From the NCBI GenBank assembly GCA_947586185.1, contig CANPXN010000007.1:1-64000 (forward strand): 64,000 bases of DNA. The letters are read 5' to 3'. A program made the translations under genes and the position numbers. The stretch comes from an uncultured Clostridia bacterium. Lineage in GTDB: Bacteria; Bacillota; Clostridia; Oscillospirales; Ruminococcaceae. A model generated the notes under the pieces. The model was not told the DNA's origin and ran no database searches. It was given only the letters and a program-made list of their open reading frames with translations. Positions 17,328 through 25,908 of this stretch are shown here, piece after piece (the stretch's first letter is position 1; each line of letters starts with the position of its first letter).

Positions 17328-18357
17328 AGTCAGTGATTTGGATAAACATGCCATGAGCCTTGCCAAGGAACGATGGGACAGCATAGCCAAGCCTTTGAAC
17401 AGTCTGGGACTGCTTGAAAAAACAATAATTCAGATAGCCGGAATAACCGGGGATTACAATGTAAAAATTGATAAAAGGCATGGAGTTATAATGTGCTCCG
17501 ATAATGGTGTAGTATGCGAAGGAGTTACTCAGACCGGTAAGGATGTAACTAAAATCGTTGCGAAAGCGATCGCAGATGGAACGTCCAATATCAATATGCT
17601 TGCTAAGACATATAATTGTTCAGTAACAGCTGTAGATATAGGAATTGACGGTTGTGTAAATCACCGTGGCATACTTGATCGGAAAATTTCAAACGGAACA
17701 AATAATATAGCAAATGGTCCGGCTATGAGCGTTAAGCAGGCGGAAAGCGCTGTTAAAGCGGGTATTGACATAGTTGAAAGCTTGAAAATAAGCGGCACAC
17801 AAATTATAATAACCGGAGAAATGGGGATAGGCAATACAACGACATCAAGTGCACTTGCCTCAGTTTTGCTTAACGATCCTGTGGAATCAGTCACCGGTAG
17901 GGGTTCAGGACTGGACGATGAAGGACTTGAGCGTAAAATCAGAGCAATCAAGCGTTCTCTTAAAATAAATAAACCGGACGCAAATAAACCTATGGAGCTT
18001 CTTGCAAAGCTGGGCGGATATGACATTGCCGGAATGACCGGGCTTTTTTTGGGTGGCGCTGTGTATCGCATACCGATAGTTATAGACGGACTAATTTCTG
18101 CTGTTTCAGCGGTGATTGCATCTAAAATATGCCCTTTGTCAGAAAAGTATATGCTTTGTTCGCATGTTTCAAAGGAGCCTGCCGGAGGAAAGCTTTTGCG
18201 GCTGATAAACAAAAAACCTGTGATTAATGCAGAACTGTGTCTGGGGGAGGGTACCGGAGCTGTCATGATTTTGCCTCTTATTGACGGAGCGCTGTCCGTA
18301 TATAATTCCTCACATAAGTTTGAAAATCTTCCTATGGAAAGGTATGTTGAGTTGTAA
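17311..18357 (+). CDS. cobT: Nicotinate-nucleotide-dimethylbenzimidazole phosphoribosyltransferase
   Basis: This 348-residue CobT activates the lower-ligand base to its alpha-ribotide for the nucleotide loop. Key segments are KPLNSLGLLE, GVIMCSDNGVV, EGVTQTGKDVT, the GEMGIGNTTTSSAL motif, GRGSGLDDEG, and the C-terminal LCLGEGTGAVM with the catalytic glutamate. It overlaps cbiA by 17 bases and shares its last base with the cobU start, so it reads within the same operon. Confidence 0.96.
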   Translation: MERISKVSDLDKHAMSLAKERWDSIAKPLNSLGLLEKTIIQIAGITGDYNVKIDKRHGVIMCSDNGVVCEGVTQTGKDVTKIVAKAIADGTSNINMLAKTYNCSVTAVDIGIDGCVNHRGILDRKISNGTNNIANGPAMSVKQAESAVKAGIDIVESLKISGTQIIITGEMGIGNTTTSSALASVLLNDPVESVTGRGSGLDDEGLERKIRAIKRSLKINKPDANKPMELLAKLGGYDIAGMTGLFLGGAVYRIPIVIDGLISAVSAVIASKICPLSEKYMLCSHVSKEPAGGKLLRLINKKPVINAELCLGEGTGAVMILPLIDGALSVYNSSHKFENLPMERYVEL

Positions 18358-18872
18358 TGCTTACACTTATTACCGGCGGCTCAAAATGCGGAAAATCTCA
18401 TATTGCAGAGCAGCTGCTTGAAAATGTTCACTGTGAAAAAATTTATATTGCTACTATGATACCATATGGAAAAGAAGCTCATGCGGCAATTGAAAGGCAT
18501 AGGCTATTACGAGCCGGAAAAAACTTTACCACAATAGAAAAATATACTAATATTAATGAATTGGACATACCGGAGCAAAGTGCAGTTTTAATTGAGTGTA
18601 TGGCTAATCTATGTGCAAATGAAATGTTTGATAGTGGATTTGACGCTGATGTATCTGGCAGAATCGTAAACGCTGTAAAAAAGATCAACAAGGCTTGCAG
18701 CCGGCTTGTTGTTGTTACAAATGATGTATCAAGGGATGGTATCGAGTATCCGGAAGAAACACAGCTATATATAAAAAATCTTTGCCATATAAACAGACAG
18801 CTTGCGTTAATTGCAGATAACGTAATAGAATGTGTATATGGAATACCTGTAATGCTGAAAGGAGAGCTATGA
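18357..18872 (+). CDS. cobU: Adenosylcobinamide kinase / guanylyltransferase
   Basis: This 171-residue CobU phosphorylates adenosylcobinamide and transfers GMP to it. The P-loop GGSKCGKSHIAE starts at residue 6; the IERHRLLR segment carries the histidine expected to receive GMP. The later VVVTNDVSRDG segment stands in place of the usual NEVG motif. The length is close to that of the Salmonella enzyme. It overlaps cobS by four bases. A second, shorter CobU-like gene lies just beyond cobS. Confidence 0.9.
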   Translation: MLTLITGGSKCGKSHIAEQLLENVHCEKIYIATMIPYGKEAHAAIERHRLLRAGKNFTTIEKYTNINELDIPEQSAVLIECMANLCANEMFDSGFDADVSGRIVNAVKKINKACSRLVVVTNDVSRDGIEYPEETQLYIKNLCHINRQLALIADNVIECVYGIPVMLKGEL

Positions 18873-19642
18873 ATATACTTAAATCAATGTTTTCGGCATT
18901 TCTGATGTACTCAAGAATTCCTGCTCCCCATGTTGAATGGGACGAAAAAAATCGTAGGTACTCTTTATGCTTTTTTCCCCTTATCGGCGCTGTAATAGGA
19001 CTATTGATATTTTTATGGAGCTTTATATGCTTGAAGCTTAGTGTAGGATCAGTATTATTTTCATGCATAGCCGCAGCAATACCTATTTTAGTAACAGGAG
19101 GAATACATGTTGACGGATTCTGTGACGTTTCAGATGCTGAGGCAGCCTGCTGCGATAAAAAGCGAAGACTTGAAATTATGAGCGATTCCTATATTGGAGC
19201 TTTTGCTGTTATAAAGCTTGCTGTTTACTTTTTAATTCAGGTAGGTTTGTTTTCTGAGCTTTATGGCCATAAAGCTTTTTATATAGTATGTTCGGCGTTT
19301 GTAATTTCAAGGTCTTTAAGCGGTATTGCGGCTGTAGCTTTTAAATGCGCTAAAAAAGCCGGCTCTTTGCAGGACTTTTCAAAGCCAGCTGATAAAAAAA
19401 TTACTCTTAGCGTTTTGTTGTTGTTGCTTATATTGGTTTATGGGTTCGCACTTTTTTTAAAACCTATTTATGGAATAATGATAATTCTATTTTCTTTTTT
19501 GAGCTTTGTATATTACAGAATATTTTCATATAAAAAGTTTGGCGGTATAACAGGAGATCTGGAAGGATATTTTCTTCAGATTTGCGAGCTTGCAGTTATT
19601 GCTTCGTGCGTATGTGCATTAAAGATTACAGAGGTGTTTTGA
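18869..19642 (+). CDS. cobS: Adenosylcobinamide-GDP ribazoletransferase (cobalamin synthase)
   Basis: This 257-residue multi-pass membrane enzyme joins adenosylcobinamide-GDP with alpha-ribazole (phosphate). It has FLMYSRIPAP at the N-terminus, the metal-binding GGIHVDGFCDVSDA segment and RLEIMSDSYIGAFAV, all CobS hallmarks, and several hydrophobic helices. The ATG at 18869 has GGAGAG just upstream and overlaps the cobU stop. The next gene starts two bases after the stop. Confidence 0.95.
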   Translation: MNILKSMFSAFLMYSRIPAPHVEWDEKNRRYSLCFFPLIGAVIGLLIFLWSFICLKLSVGSVLFSCIAAAIPILVTGGIHVDGFCDVSDAEAACCDKKRRLEIMSDSYIGAFAVIKLAVYFLIQVGLFSELYGHKAFYIVCSAFVISRSLSGIAAVAFKCAKKAGSLQDFSKPADKKITLSVLLLLLILVYGFALFLKPIYGIMIILFSFLSFVYYRIFSYKKFGGITGDLEGYFLQICELAVIASCVCALKITEVF

Positions 19643-19643
19643 T

Positions 19644-20036
19644 ATGATACTTATAACCGGGGGAGCGTATGAGGGAAAAACGGAGTATGCTGCCGATTTT
19701 TTGAAAATTAATCCGGATGAAATTTTGGATGGAGATACGTGCCCTGTACAAAAAGCTTTCAGTGCAGTGTGCATAAAGAACTTCCAAAAGCTCATAAAAA
19801 GGCTGATAAATGAAAAAATAGACCCTATTGATTTTGCCCATAGATTGATTCGAGAAAATAACAAGCTTACAATTATTACAGATGAAATTGGATGTGGTAT
19901 TATTCCTGCAAATAAATCAGACCGACTTTGGCGTGAAACAGTTGGTAGAGTTTGCAGCATGATCGCCAGTGAATCAGTATGCGTAATAAGACTCAGCTGT
20001 GGTATTCCAACTGCAATAAAGGGGAAGCTGTTATGA
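19644..20036 (+). CDS. Short CobU-like P-loop protein
   Basis: This 130-residue protein resembles a shortened CobU. It has a P-loop GGAYEGKTEYA at residues 6-16 and a C-terminal block ITDEIGCGIIPANKSDRLWRETVGRV that matches the CobU segment around NEVG.GIVP, ending in SCGIPTAIKG. The region that carries the GMP-accepting histidine in full CobU seems missing or replaced. Since the operon already has a 171-residue CobU whose NEVG block is divergent, the two may divide or share the kinase and guanylyltransferase roles. The start follows GAGGTG at the end of cobS. It overlaps cobC by four bases. Confidence 0.85.
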   Translation: MILITGGAYEGKTEYAADFLKINPDEILDGDTCPVQKAFSAVCIKNFQKLIKRLINEKIDPIDFAHRLIRENNKLTIITDEIGCGIIPANKSDRLWRETVGRVCSMIASESVCVIRLSCGIPTAIKGKLL

Positions 20037-20593
20037 AAATCATTTTTATACGTCATGGTAAAACCCCGGGGAATTTAAAAAAACAGTATATTGGAATTAC
20101 CGATGAGTCCTTGACTGAGCAGGGAGTATGTGAGCTTAAATGCAGAAATTATCCTGATTGTGATATTGTAGTGTCAAGCCCTATGAAAAGATGTATAGAA
20201 ACTGCAAAAATAATTTATCCATCAAAGAAAATTATTATCAGTCAGGGATTGAGAGAATGCAGCTTTGGTGATTTTGAGCGCAAAAGCTATGAGGAGCTTA
20301 AAGATAACTCAGACTATGTAAAATGGATTGAAAGCGGCGGTGTAATTCCTTTTCCGAACGGAGAAGAAAGAAATGCCTTTTCAAAGCGCTGTACTGAGGC
20401 TTTTACATCTGTGGTAAAAGGTCTTAACCATGATATTACAGCATCATTTATTATTCATGGAGGAACTATAATGGCAATACTTGAAAAATATGCTATGCCT
20501 AAGAAAAGCTTTTATGATTTTCAGGTTCAAGGCGGAGGCGGATTTATCACAGATTATGACGGAAGGTCAATCAGAATTTTGGAGAATTTATGA
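20033..20593 (+). CDS. cobC: Histidine phosphatase, probable alpha-ribazole phosphatase
   Basis: This 186-residue histidine-phosphatase protein has the catalytic RHGKTPGN motif at residues 7-14, VVSSPMKRCIETA with the second arginine, LRECSFGDFE and the C-terminal FIIHGGTIMA histidine. Within a cobalamin operon between the CobU-like gene and cbiB it most probably dephosphorylates alpha-ribazole 5'-phosphate or adenosylcobalamin 5'-phosphate. Family members also act on other phosphate esters, so context carries the assignment. It overlaps both neighbours by four bases. Confidence 0.88.
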   Translation: MKIIFIRHGKTPGNLKKQYIGITDESLTEQGVCELKCRNYPDCDIVVSSPMKRCIETAKIIYPSKKIIISQGLRECSFGDFERKSYEELKDNSDYVKWIESGGVIPFPNGEERNAFSKRCTEAFTSVVKGLNHDITASFIIHGGTIMAILEKYAMPKKSFYDFQVQGGGGFITDYDGRSIRILENL

Positions 20594-21549
20594 GTATTTG
20601 TAAATATATATTGCCTTTAATATTGGGATTCTTTCTCGATCTGCTTTTAGGCGATCCTTACAGTCTGCCTCACCCTGTCCGGCTTATCGGAAAGCTTATT
20701 GCTTTTTTGGAAAGGAAAGTAAGGCTGATATTTAAGGAACACTTAAAAGTCGGAGGCGTTATTTTGGCGCTTTTTGTTGCAACGTTGTCTTTTTTGATTC
20801 CGTATGCAATACTGAAAATATCCTACATGAATATTATTATCGGTATTTTAATTGAAGGAATAATGTGCTACTATCTCATTGCAGCTAAATGCCTTAAAAC
20901 TGAAAGCATGAAAGTCCATGACGCTGTTAAAAGCGGTGATATTGAAGAGTCCCGCAAAGCAGTTTCAATGATAGTTGGTAGGGATACAAAGCAGCTTAAC
21001 ATAACAGGAATTATTAAAGCAGCTGTTGAGACAGTAGCTGAAAACACCTCCGATGGCGTAATTGCTCCACTTTTTTTTATAATGTTAGGGGGAGCGCCTC
21101 TTGGATTTCTCTACAAAGCAGTCAACACAATGGATTCCATGATAGGATACAAGGATGAAAAGTACAGAGAAATCGGATATTTTTCAGCAAAGCTTGATGA
21201 TGTATTAAATTATATACCGTCAAGAATATCTGCTCTTTTGATGATTTCAGCATGCCCTGTTTTTAGATATAACACATCAAACGCATACAGAATATGGCGG
21301 CGTGACAGGCGCAAACATGCAAGTCCCAATTCAGCGCAAACAGAATCCGTATGTGCCGGAGCTCTTGATATACAGCTTGCCGGAGATGCTTTTTATTTTG
21401 GAAAGCTCCATAAAAAGCCATATATCGGAGATAAAATACGGGAAGTGGAAAATGATGATATCATAAGAGCGAACAAGCTTATGTATGCATCATCAGTATT
21501 TATGCTGATCATTGCATTATTATTCAAAGCTGCTCTATATTTTTTATAA
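20590..21549 (+). CDS. cbiB: Adenosylcobinamide-phosphate synthase
   Basis: This 319-residue membrane protein of the CbiB/CobD family attaches the aminopropanol linker to adenosylcobyric acid. It shows LGFFLDLLLGDPYSLPHPVRLIG at the N-terminus, VGRDT, AAVETVAENTSDGVIAPLFF, YKAVNTMDSMIGYKDEKY and the C-terminal HASPNSAQTESVCAGAL block, all characteristic. Several helices span the membrane. It is the last gene of the cobalamin run; no strong terminator follows before the T-box promoter. Confidence 0.95.
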   Translation: MSICKYILPLILGFFLDLLLGDPYSLPHPVRLIGKLIAFLERKVRLIFKEHLKVGGVILALFVATLSFLIPYAILKISYMNIIIGILIEGIMCYYLIAAKCLKTESMKVHDAVKSGDIEESRKAVSMIVGRDTKQLNITGIIKAAVETVAENTSDGVIAPLFFIMLGGAPLGFLYKAVNTMDSMIGYKDEKYREIGYFSAKLDDVLNYIPSRISALLMISACPVFRYNTSNAYRIWRRDRRKHASPNSAQTESVCAGALDIQLAGDAFYFGKLHKKPYIGDKIREVENDDIIRANKLMYASSVFMLIIALLFKAALYFL

Positions 21550-21553
21550 AAGC

Positions 21554-21582
21554 TTGACAAAATCATTTTAATATGTTAATAT
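21554..21582 (+). promoter_or_regulatory. Promoter of the T-box/trpB transcript
   Basis: A perfect TTGACA (21554-21559), 17 bases, then TAATAT (21577-21582), five bases after the cbiB stop codon. Confidence 0.7.
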
Positions 21583-21594
21583 AAATAAAATTAA

Positions 21595-21870
21595 AAACCT
21601 TTGAGCGGAGATAGTAGCTTTCATGCTTCTTTATCAGAGAGCTGTCGTATGGTGCGAGACAGTAAAGAACGGTAAGTGAATGGGTCTGTGAGGGTGAACT
21701 GAGTGCCATTATCGGCATTAGGGGAGACGGGATTCGACCGTTATATCGGATACGCATGTTAGTGTGTTATTGAGAGCACCTTTTATATGGTGAATTTAGG
21801 TGGTACCGCAGGAAATTATACTCCTGTCCTATGTTTAAGTAGGGCAGGAGTTTTTTATTTTATTTTGAAA
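21595..21870 (+). promoter_or_regulatory. T-box riboswitch leader, tryptophan-specific
   Basis: The leader holds Stem I elements (AGAGAGCTG, GGTGCGAGACAG, then GTGAA-TGG-G), giving UGG at 21681-21683 as the specifier codon, which reads tRNA-Trp. The T-box core AGGTGGTACCGC lies at 21798-21809. A terminator pairs ACTCCTGTCCTA (21820-21831) with TAGGGCAGGAGT (21840-21851), followed by T residues. Uncharged tRNA-Trp should favour the antiterminator and switch on trpB. This fills most of the 333 bases between cbiB and trpB. Confidence 0.93.
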
Positions 21871-21882
21871 GGAAAATTAGCT

Positions 21883-23256
21883 ATGGAAAAGAAAATACCT
21901 TATAAAACCTATCTTGAAGAAAGTGAAATGCCGAAGCAGTGGTATAATGTCCGTGCAGATATGAAGAATAAGCCTGCTCCTCTGCTCAATCCGGCAACCC
22001 TTAAACCTATGACAGTTAAGGATCTTGAACCTGTATTTTGTACTGAGCTTGCAAAGCAGGAGCTTGATGATACAAGTGCATACATTGATATCCCGGAGGA
22101 AATTCAGGAATTTTATAAAATGTATCGCCCATCTCCTCTTGTAAGAGCATATTGCCTTGAAAAGGCTCTCGGAACTCCTGCAAAAATTTATTACAAGTTT
22201 GAAGGAAACAACACTTCCGGAAGCCATAAGCTTAACAGCGCAATAGCACAGGCATATTACGCAAAGCAGCAGGGTCTTAAGGGGGTTACAACTGAAACCG
22301 GAGCCGGTCAGTGGGGTACAGCTTTGTCAATGGCATGCTCATATTTCGGACTTGATTGCAAAGTATTCATGGTTAAGTGTTCCTATGAACAGAAGCCTTT
22401 CCGTCGTGAAGTCATGAGAACATATGGTGCTAATGTAACGCCATCGCCTTCAACTACAACAGAGGTCGGCAAAAAGATTCTTGCAGAGCATCCGGGAACA
22501 ACAGGTAGTCTTGGCTGTGCAATCTCAGAGGCTGTTGAAGTAGCAACTAATACAGAAGGATACAGATATGTTCTTGGTTCTGTTCTTTCCCAGGTATTAC
22601 TTCATCAGTCAATTATAGGTCTTGAATCCAAATCAGCATTTGACAAAATTGGTGAAAAGCCTGATATTATTATAGGCTGTGCAGGAGGAGGTTCAAATCT
22701 TGGAGGACTCATTTCACCATTTATGCGTGAAAAAATTCTTGGTGAGTCGGATTACAGGTTCATTGCTGTTGAGCCGGCATCCTGTCCGAGCTTTACAAGA
22801 GGCAGATTCGCATACGATTTCTGCGATACCGGAAAGGTTTGTCCTCTTTCAAAGATGTATACCCTTGGAAGCGGCTTTATTCCGTCCTCAAATCACGCAG
22901 GGGGACTGCGTTATCACGGAATGAGTTCAACCCTTTCACAGCTTTATCACGACGGATACATGGAGGCTGTAAGCGTTGAGCAGACCTCAGTATTTGCTGC
23001 CGCACAGCAATTTGCAAGAGTTGAGGGAATTCTTCCGGCTCCTGAAAGCAGTCATGCTATCAAGGTGGCAATTAACGAAGCGCTCAAGTGTAAGGAAACA
23101 GGAGAATCCAAAACCATTTTCTTTGGACTTACCGGTACAGGATATTTTGATATGTTCGCATATCAGAAGTTTAATGATGGGGAAATGTCAGATTATATTC
23201 CAACAGATGAAGATCTTGCAGTGGGTTTTGCTGGACTTCCGGATATTAATTTATAA
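21883..23256 (+). CDS. trpB: Tryptophan synthase beta chain, TrpB2 type
   Basis: This 457-residue PLP enzyme condenses indole with serine to tryptophan. The PLP lysine lies in NNTSGSHKLNSA. The ETGAGQWGTALS motif with Trp where TrpB1 has His marks the TrpB2 branch, as does the longer N-terminus. The CAGGGSNLGG phosphate-binding loop is intact. No trpA or other trp gene is adjacent, so it may salvage indole or complement a distant trp operon. The ATG at 21883 follows AAAGGA; the longer upstream reading frame is T-box leader. Expression is expected to respond to tRNA-Trp charging. Confidence 0.95.
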   Translation: MEKKIPYKTYLEESEMPKQWYNVRADMKNKPAPLLNPATLKPMTVKDLEPVFCTELAKQELDDTSAYIDIPEEIQEFYKMYRPSPLVRAYCLEKALGTPAKIYYKFEGNNTSGSHKLNSAIAQAYYAKQQGLKGVTTETGAGQWGTALSMACSYFGLDCKVFMVKCSYEQKPFRREVMRTYGANVTPSPSTTTEVGKKILAEHPGTTGSLGCAISEAVEVATNTEGYRYVLGSVLSQVLLHQSIIGLESKSAFDKIGEKPDIIIGCAGGGSNLGGLISPFMREKILGESDYRFIAVEPASCPSFTRGRFAYDFCDTGKVCPLSKMYTLGSGFIPSSNHAGGLRYHGMSSTLSQLYHDGYMEAVSVEQTSVFAAAQQFARVEGILPAPESSHAIKVAINEALKCKETGESKTIFFGLTGTGYFDMFAYQKFNDGEMSDYIPTDEDLAVGFAGLPDINL

Positions 23257-23293
23257 AAGCTTCACTCAAAATGCTTGATAAGATGGAGATATT

Positions 23294-23899
23294 ATGAAAA
23301 ACAAGTTTTTAGCAGCGGTTTTATGCTTCTCTTTTTTGATAGTTCCGTTATGCAGTTGCGGAAAAAACAAAAACATAGAATCTGAACAAAGTATCGTATC
23401 ATCTGCTGTAATGGAAGAAGGGACTTTTGATATTGAGGCAATCAGGACAAATATAAATATCAAAGGACACAAGTTCACAGTACCACAGAAGCTTTCTGAA
23501 CTGGAGGAGGGACTTAAATACGAGTTCGTAGATGAAGAATTTGATGACGGGCTTTATATGGTTGAAATTTTCGATGAGAATGGTCTCATTTTAAAGTCAA
23601 TTGCCACTAATGCACATAAAAAAAGCAAAAAAGCTTTTTTGTATAACGTTTCAGTCGAAGATAGTGATTCAGATGTTGCAGGTATAGTGCCGTTAGTATC
23701 AACGAAAGAAGATGTGCTGAAACAATTCGGCGCGCCTGATGATAAGGTGTCTTATGATGATTCGGGTGAAAAAAAAGAAGCCTATAAATACGGCGTATAT
23801 GAACCTCGTGAAGACTTCAAATCAAAGGGGCGATTCATGACAATAGGATTCAACAGTTCAGATGTTGTTGAAGTAATAACTGTAAATTATTCAGAATAA
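23294..23899 (+). CDS. Predicted lipoprotein, function unknown
   Basis: This 201-residue protein has a hydrophobic signal segment ending in LCSC, a usable lipobox with cysteine at about residue 22, so it is probably anchored to the outer face of the membrane. The mature part is acidic. Its C-terminal half contains VPLVSTKEDVLKQFGAPDD, which recalls the repeated 'helix-then-FG.PD' pattern of small outer-surface SmpA/BamE-like folds; this is only a resemblance. GGAG precedes the ATG. It lies 37 bases after trpB and may be transcribed with it, though a link to tryptophan is not evident. A strong terminator follows. Confidence 0.8.
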   Translation: MKNKFLAAVLCFSFLIVPLCSCGKNKNIESEQSIVSSAVMEEGTFDIEAIRTNINIKGHKFTVPQKLSELEEGLKYEFVDEEFDDGLYMVEIFDENGLILKSIATNAHKKSKKAFLYNVSVEDSDSDVAGIVPLVSTKEDVLKQFGAPDDKVSYDDSGEKKEAYKYGVYEPREDFKSKGRFMTIGFNSSDVVEVITVNYSE

Positions 23900-23905
23900 G
23901 TATAA

Positions 23906-23945
23906 TTAAACGCTGTATTGCCTTATAAGCAATACAGCGTTTTTA
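23906..23945 (+). terminator. Rho-independent terminator after trpB-lipoprotein
   Basis: AAACGCTGTATTGC pairs with GCAATACAGCGTTT around a seven-base loop and is followed by T residues. Confidence 0.85.
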
Positions 23946-23974
23946 AAACCAGTTTTGTAGATGAAGGCAGGCTT

Positions 23975-25141
23975 TTACATATCAATAAGAAATTTTATTC
24001 TATTCTGAACGTTAATACTACTTCCACTGGAATCATAATCTATACTTACAATTTTTGATTCCGGAAGCATTCTTCTCAGGTATGAATATATTCCTTTACC
24101 ACATATATGATTTGACATGCAGCCAAATGGTTGAATGCAAAGAATGCGGTCATATCCTTCATGAACCATATTAATAATTTCAGCGCCAATAAGCCAGCCA
24201 TCTGCAATTTTACATTCAAAGCTTATAAGGTCCCGAGAAATTTTCTTGAACTCAAAGAAATCCGAAACGCAGTTAAATCCATTTTTTCGTATTTCGCAAA
24301 CCATATGCTTTTGTAAAGAGCTTACAATTTTCATAGCAGTATTAAAAATACGGTTCATAATAAAGCTTTGTTCATTTTTGTGTATATCAATGTAATAAAG
24401 TATATACCACGAAAACCCATTTACCATGTACTCACAGTTTTCACTTAAAAGAAACTCACCGCAGTTCCAGTTTCCAAGGTGGCAATACTTTACATAAAGC
24501 TCGCCGGCAATACCCACCTTTTTAAGCTTTAGCTTATGTTTTTCAATTTTTCTGAACGATGAAGCTATTTCTGATATGTTTTTTCTTATTGAATGTATAG
24601 TTATGTTTTTTGTGCTTTTTAAATCTATAGAAAGCTTTGAATTCCAGTTGTTCAAGAGTTTATCGGTGCTGCCATTGACTTTTTCATATGGCTTTGTCTG
24701 ATTGTACAAAATCATAAGAGTATCGCTGTAAATTATTGCAGCCATAGCTTTTATTATCATGCCTATATTGAAGGAGAACAAACTATCCTTTTCAAGGCCT
24801 TTAAAGTTAAGTGATATGACAGGAATCTGTTCATAGCCCGCTGCTTTAAGAGCCTTTCTTATCATTTTGATATAATTAGACCCTCTGCATGCGTCTCCTG
24901 CCTGAGGTATAAGCAGCATGGTACTGGATAAGTCATATAAACCGCTTTTAAGCGCTTCGATCATCTGTCCGATTATTAAAATACAAGGATAACACATGTC
25001 ATTATTTGCATATTTTAATCCCGTATGAGTTATATTTTCTTCGTTTTCGAGTATTATGGCTTTAATGTCCGGTGAATTGAATGCAAGTTTTAGTAATGGA
25101 AAGTGAAAATCAAGCATTGACGGAATTAGTATAGTTTTCAT
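23975..25141 (-). CDS. 2-hydroxyacyl-CoA dehydratase / activase-related protein (orphan)
   Basis: This 388-residue protein resembles the second part of large CoA-dehydratase activase-like proteins (BcrC/BadD/HgdB-related, DUF2229 type). Visible features are NDMCYPC near residue 48, DACRGSNYI, GWLIGAEIINM and the late QPFGCMSNHICGKGI, which together suggest cysteine ligation of an iron-sulfur cluster. Usually this segment is fused to or adjacent to an ASKHA-type ATPase activase; none is nearby. The ATG at 25141 is preceded by GGAGAG. It follows the parA-comFB unit on the same strand but beyond a hairpin. The substrate is unknown; an electron-transfer or activation role is inferred. Confidence 0.75.
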   Translation of the reverse strand: MKTILIPSMLDFHFPLLKLAFNSPDIKAIILENEENITHTGLKYANNDMCYPCILIIGQMIEALKSGLYDLSSTMLLIPQAGDACRGSNYIKMIRKALKAAGYEQIPVISLNFKGLEKDSLFSFNIGMIIKAMAAIIYSDTLMILYNQTKPYEKVNGSTDKLLNNWNSKLSIDLKSTKNITIHSIRKNISEIASSFRKIEKHKLKLKKVGIAGELYVKYCHLGNWNCGEFLLSENCEYMVNGFSWYILYYIDIHKNEQSFIMNRIFNTAMKIVSSLQKHMVCEIRKNGFNCVSDFFEFKKISRDLISFECKIADGWLIGAEIINMVHEGYDRILCIQPFGCMSNHICGKGIYSYLRRMLPESKIVSIDYDSSGSSINVQNRIKFLIDM

Positions 25142-25167
25142 TATGATCTCTCCATATATTGATAACA

Positions 25168-25196
25168 TAAAGGACCTGAGAAAATCAGGTCCTTAA
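25168..25196 (-). terminator. Hairpin after the parA operon
   Basis: AAGGACCTGA pairs with TCAGGTCCTT around a five-base loop between the small acidic protein gene and the activase-like gene. The T-run on the minus strand is short, so termination may be partial. Confidence 0.55.
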
Positions 25197-25208
25197 AAAA
25201 TGTTCAGC

Positions 25209-25856
25209 TTAGTTTGCCTTGGTATCAGAAGAATCTGAATTACCATCACTTGTTTTAAATGAATTTTCCCAATCGTCAAAGCGTTTCATGACTTCATTAT
25301 AAGTCTGCTTTGTAATGTCAGGCATTTCATCATCTTTTTTGCCGAGTGCGGAAGCAGCGCCTTTAAATCCTTTAATAACAGCTTCTTTAAGTATTGAGAA
25401 CTTGGAATCGTCACCGCCGCTAAGGGCTTTTGCCATATCCATAATTCGGCTGGCAACACTGTCTACTGAGTACTCTCCGCCCTCCTGAATGGATTTTTCA
25501 GCAGCAAGGCGATCTTCTTCGGTTACAGTAAGCTCAACGCCTTTGAAAATGAAATTTGAAACCTGACCCTGCTTGGTTATCATGCTTTTGATAGTTTCTT
25601 CAAAAGCCTTAGTACGCTGTTCTTCAGCCTGTCTAAGCTTTTCGAGCAGGGATTCTCTTGAGTAAATTCCTGTGCTGTCCTTATCAGAATCCTTTGATTT
25701 TACAAAAGTATCTGTTTTCGGAGTTTTCTGGCTTTCAGAAGACTTTTCATCAATTTTATCAATGATTTTGCTTTCTGCGCTCATAACTTTTGCAGCTTCA
25801 GCAGCAGTCTGACCCCTTGTAAAGATAGCAGAATTATCAATTGACGGAATATTCAT
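25209..25856 (-). CDS. Hypothetical acidic protein with predicted helical C-terminus
   Basis: This 215-residue protein is not recognised with certainty. It opens MNIPSIDNSAIFTRGQTAAEAAK, has a charged, low-complexity linker (residues 35-65), a helical stretch ESLLEKLRQAEEQRTKAFEETI and a C-terminal region FSILKEAVIKGFKGAASALG...MPDITKQTYNEVMKRFDDW. The last segment resembles a helical domain seen in other uncharacterised bacterial proteins. There is no signal peptide or membrane helix. The start follows AGGAGGTG. It is third in the parA-comFB operon, separated by 52 bases from the ComFB gene, and may be a partner of ParA. Confidence 0.75.
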   Translation of the reverse strand: MNIPSIDNSAIFTRGQTAAEAAKVMSAESKIIDKIDEKSSESQKTPKTDTFVKSKDSDKDSTGIYSRESLLEKLRQAEEQRTKAFEETIKSMITKQGQVSNFIFKGVELTVTEEDRLAAEKSIQEGGEYSVDSVASRIMDMAKALSGGDDSKFSILKEAVIKGFKGAASALGKKDDEMPDITKQTYNEVMKRFDDWENSFKTSDGNSDSSDTKAN

Positions 25857-25908
25857 ATGAACACCTCCTATGTACATTTTATATATATATCGTAAGTTTT
25901 AGGAAAAA

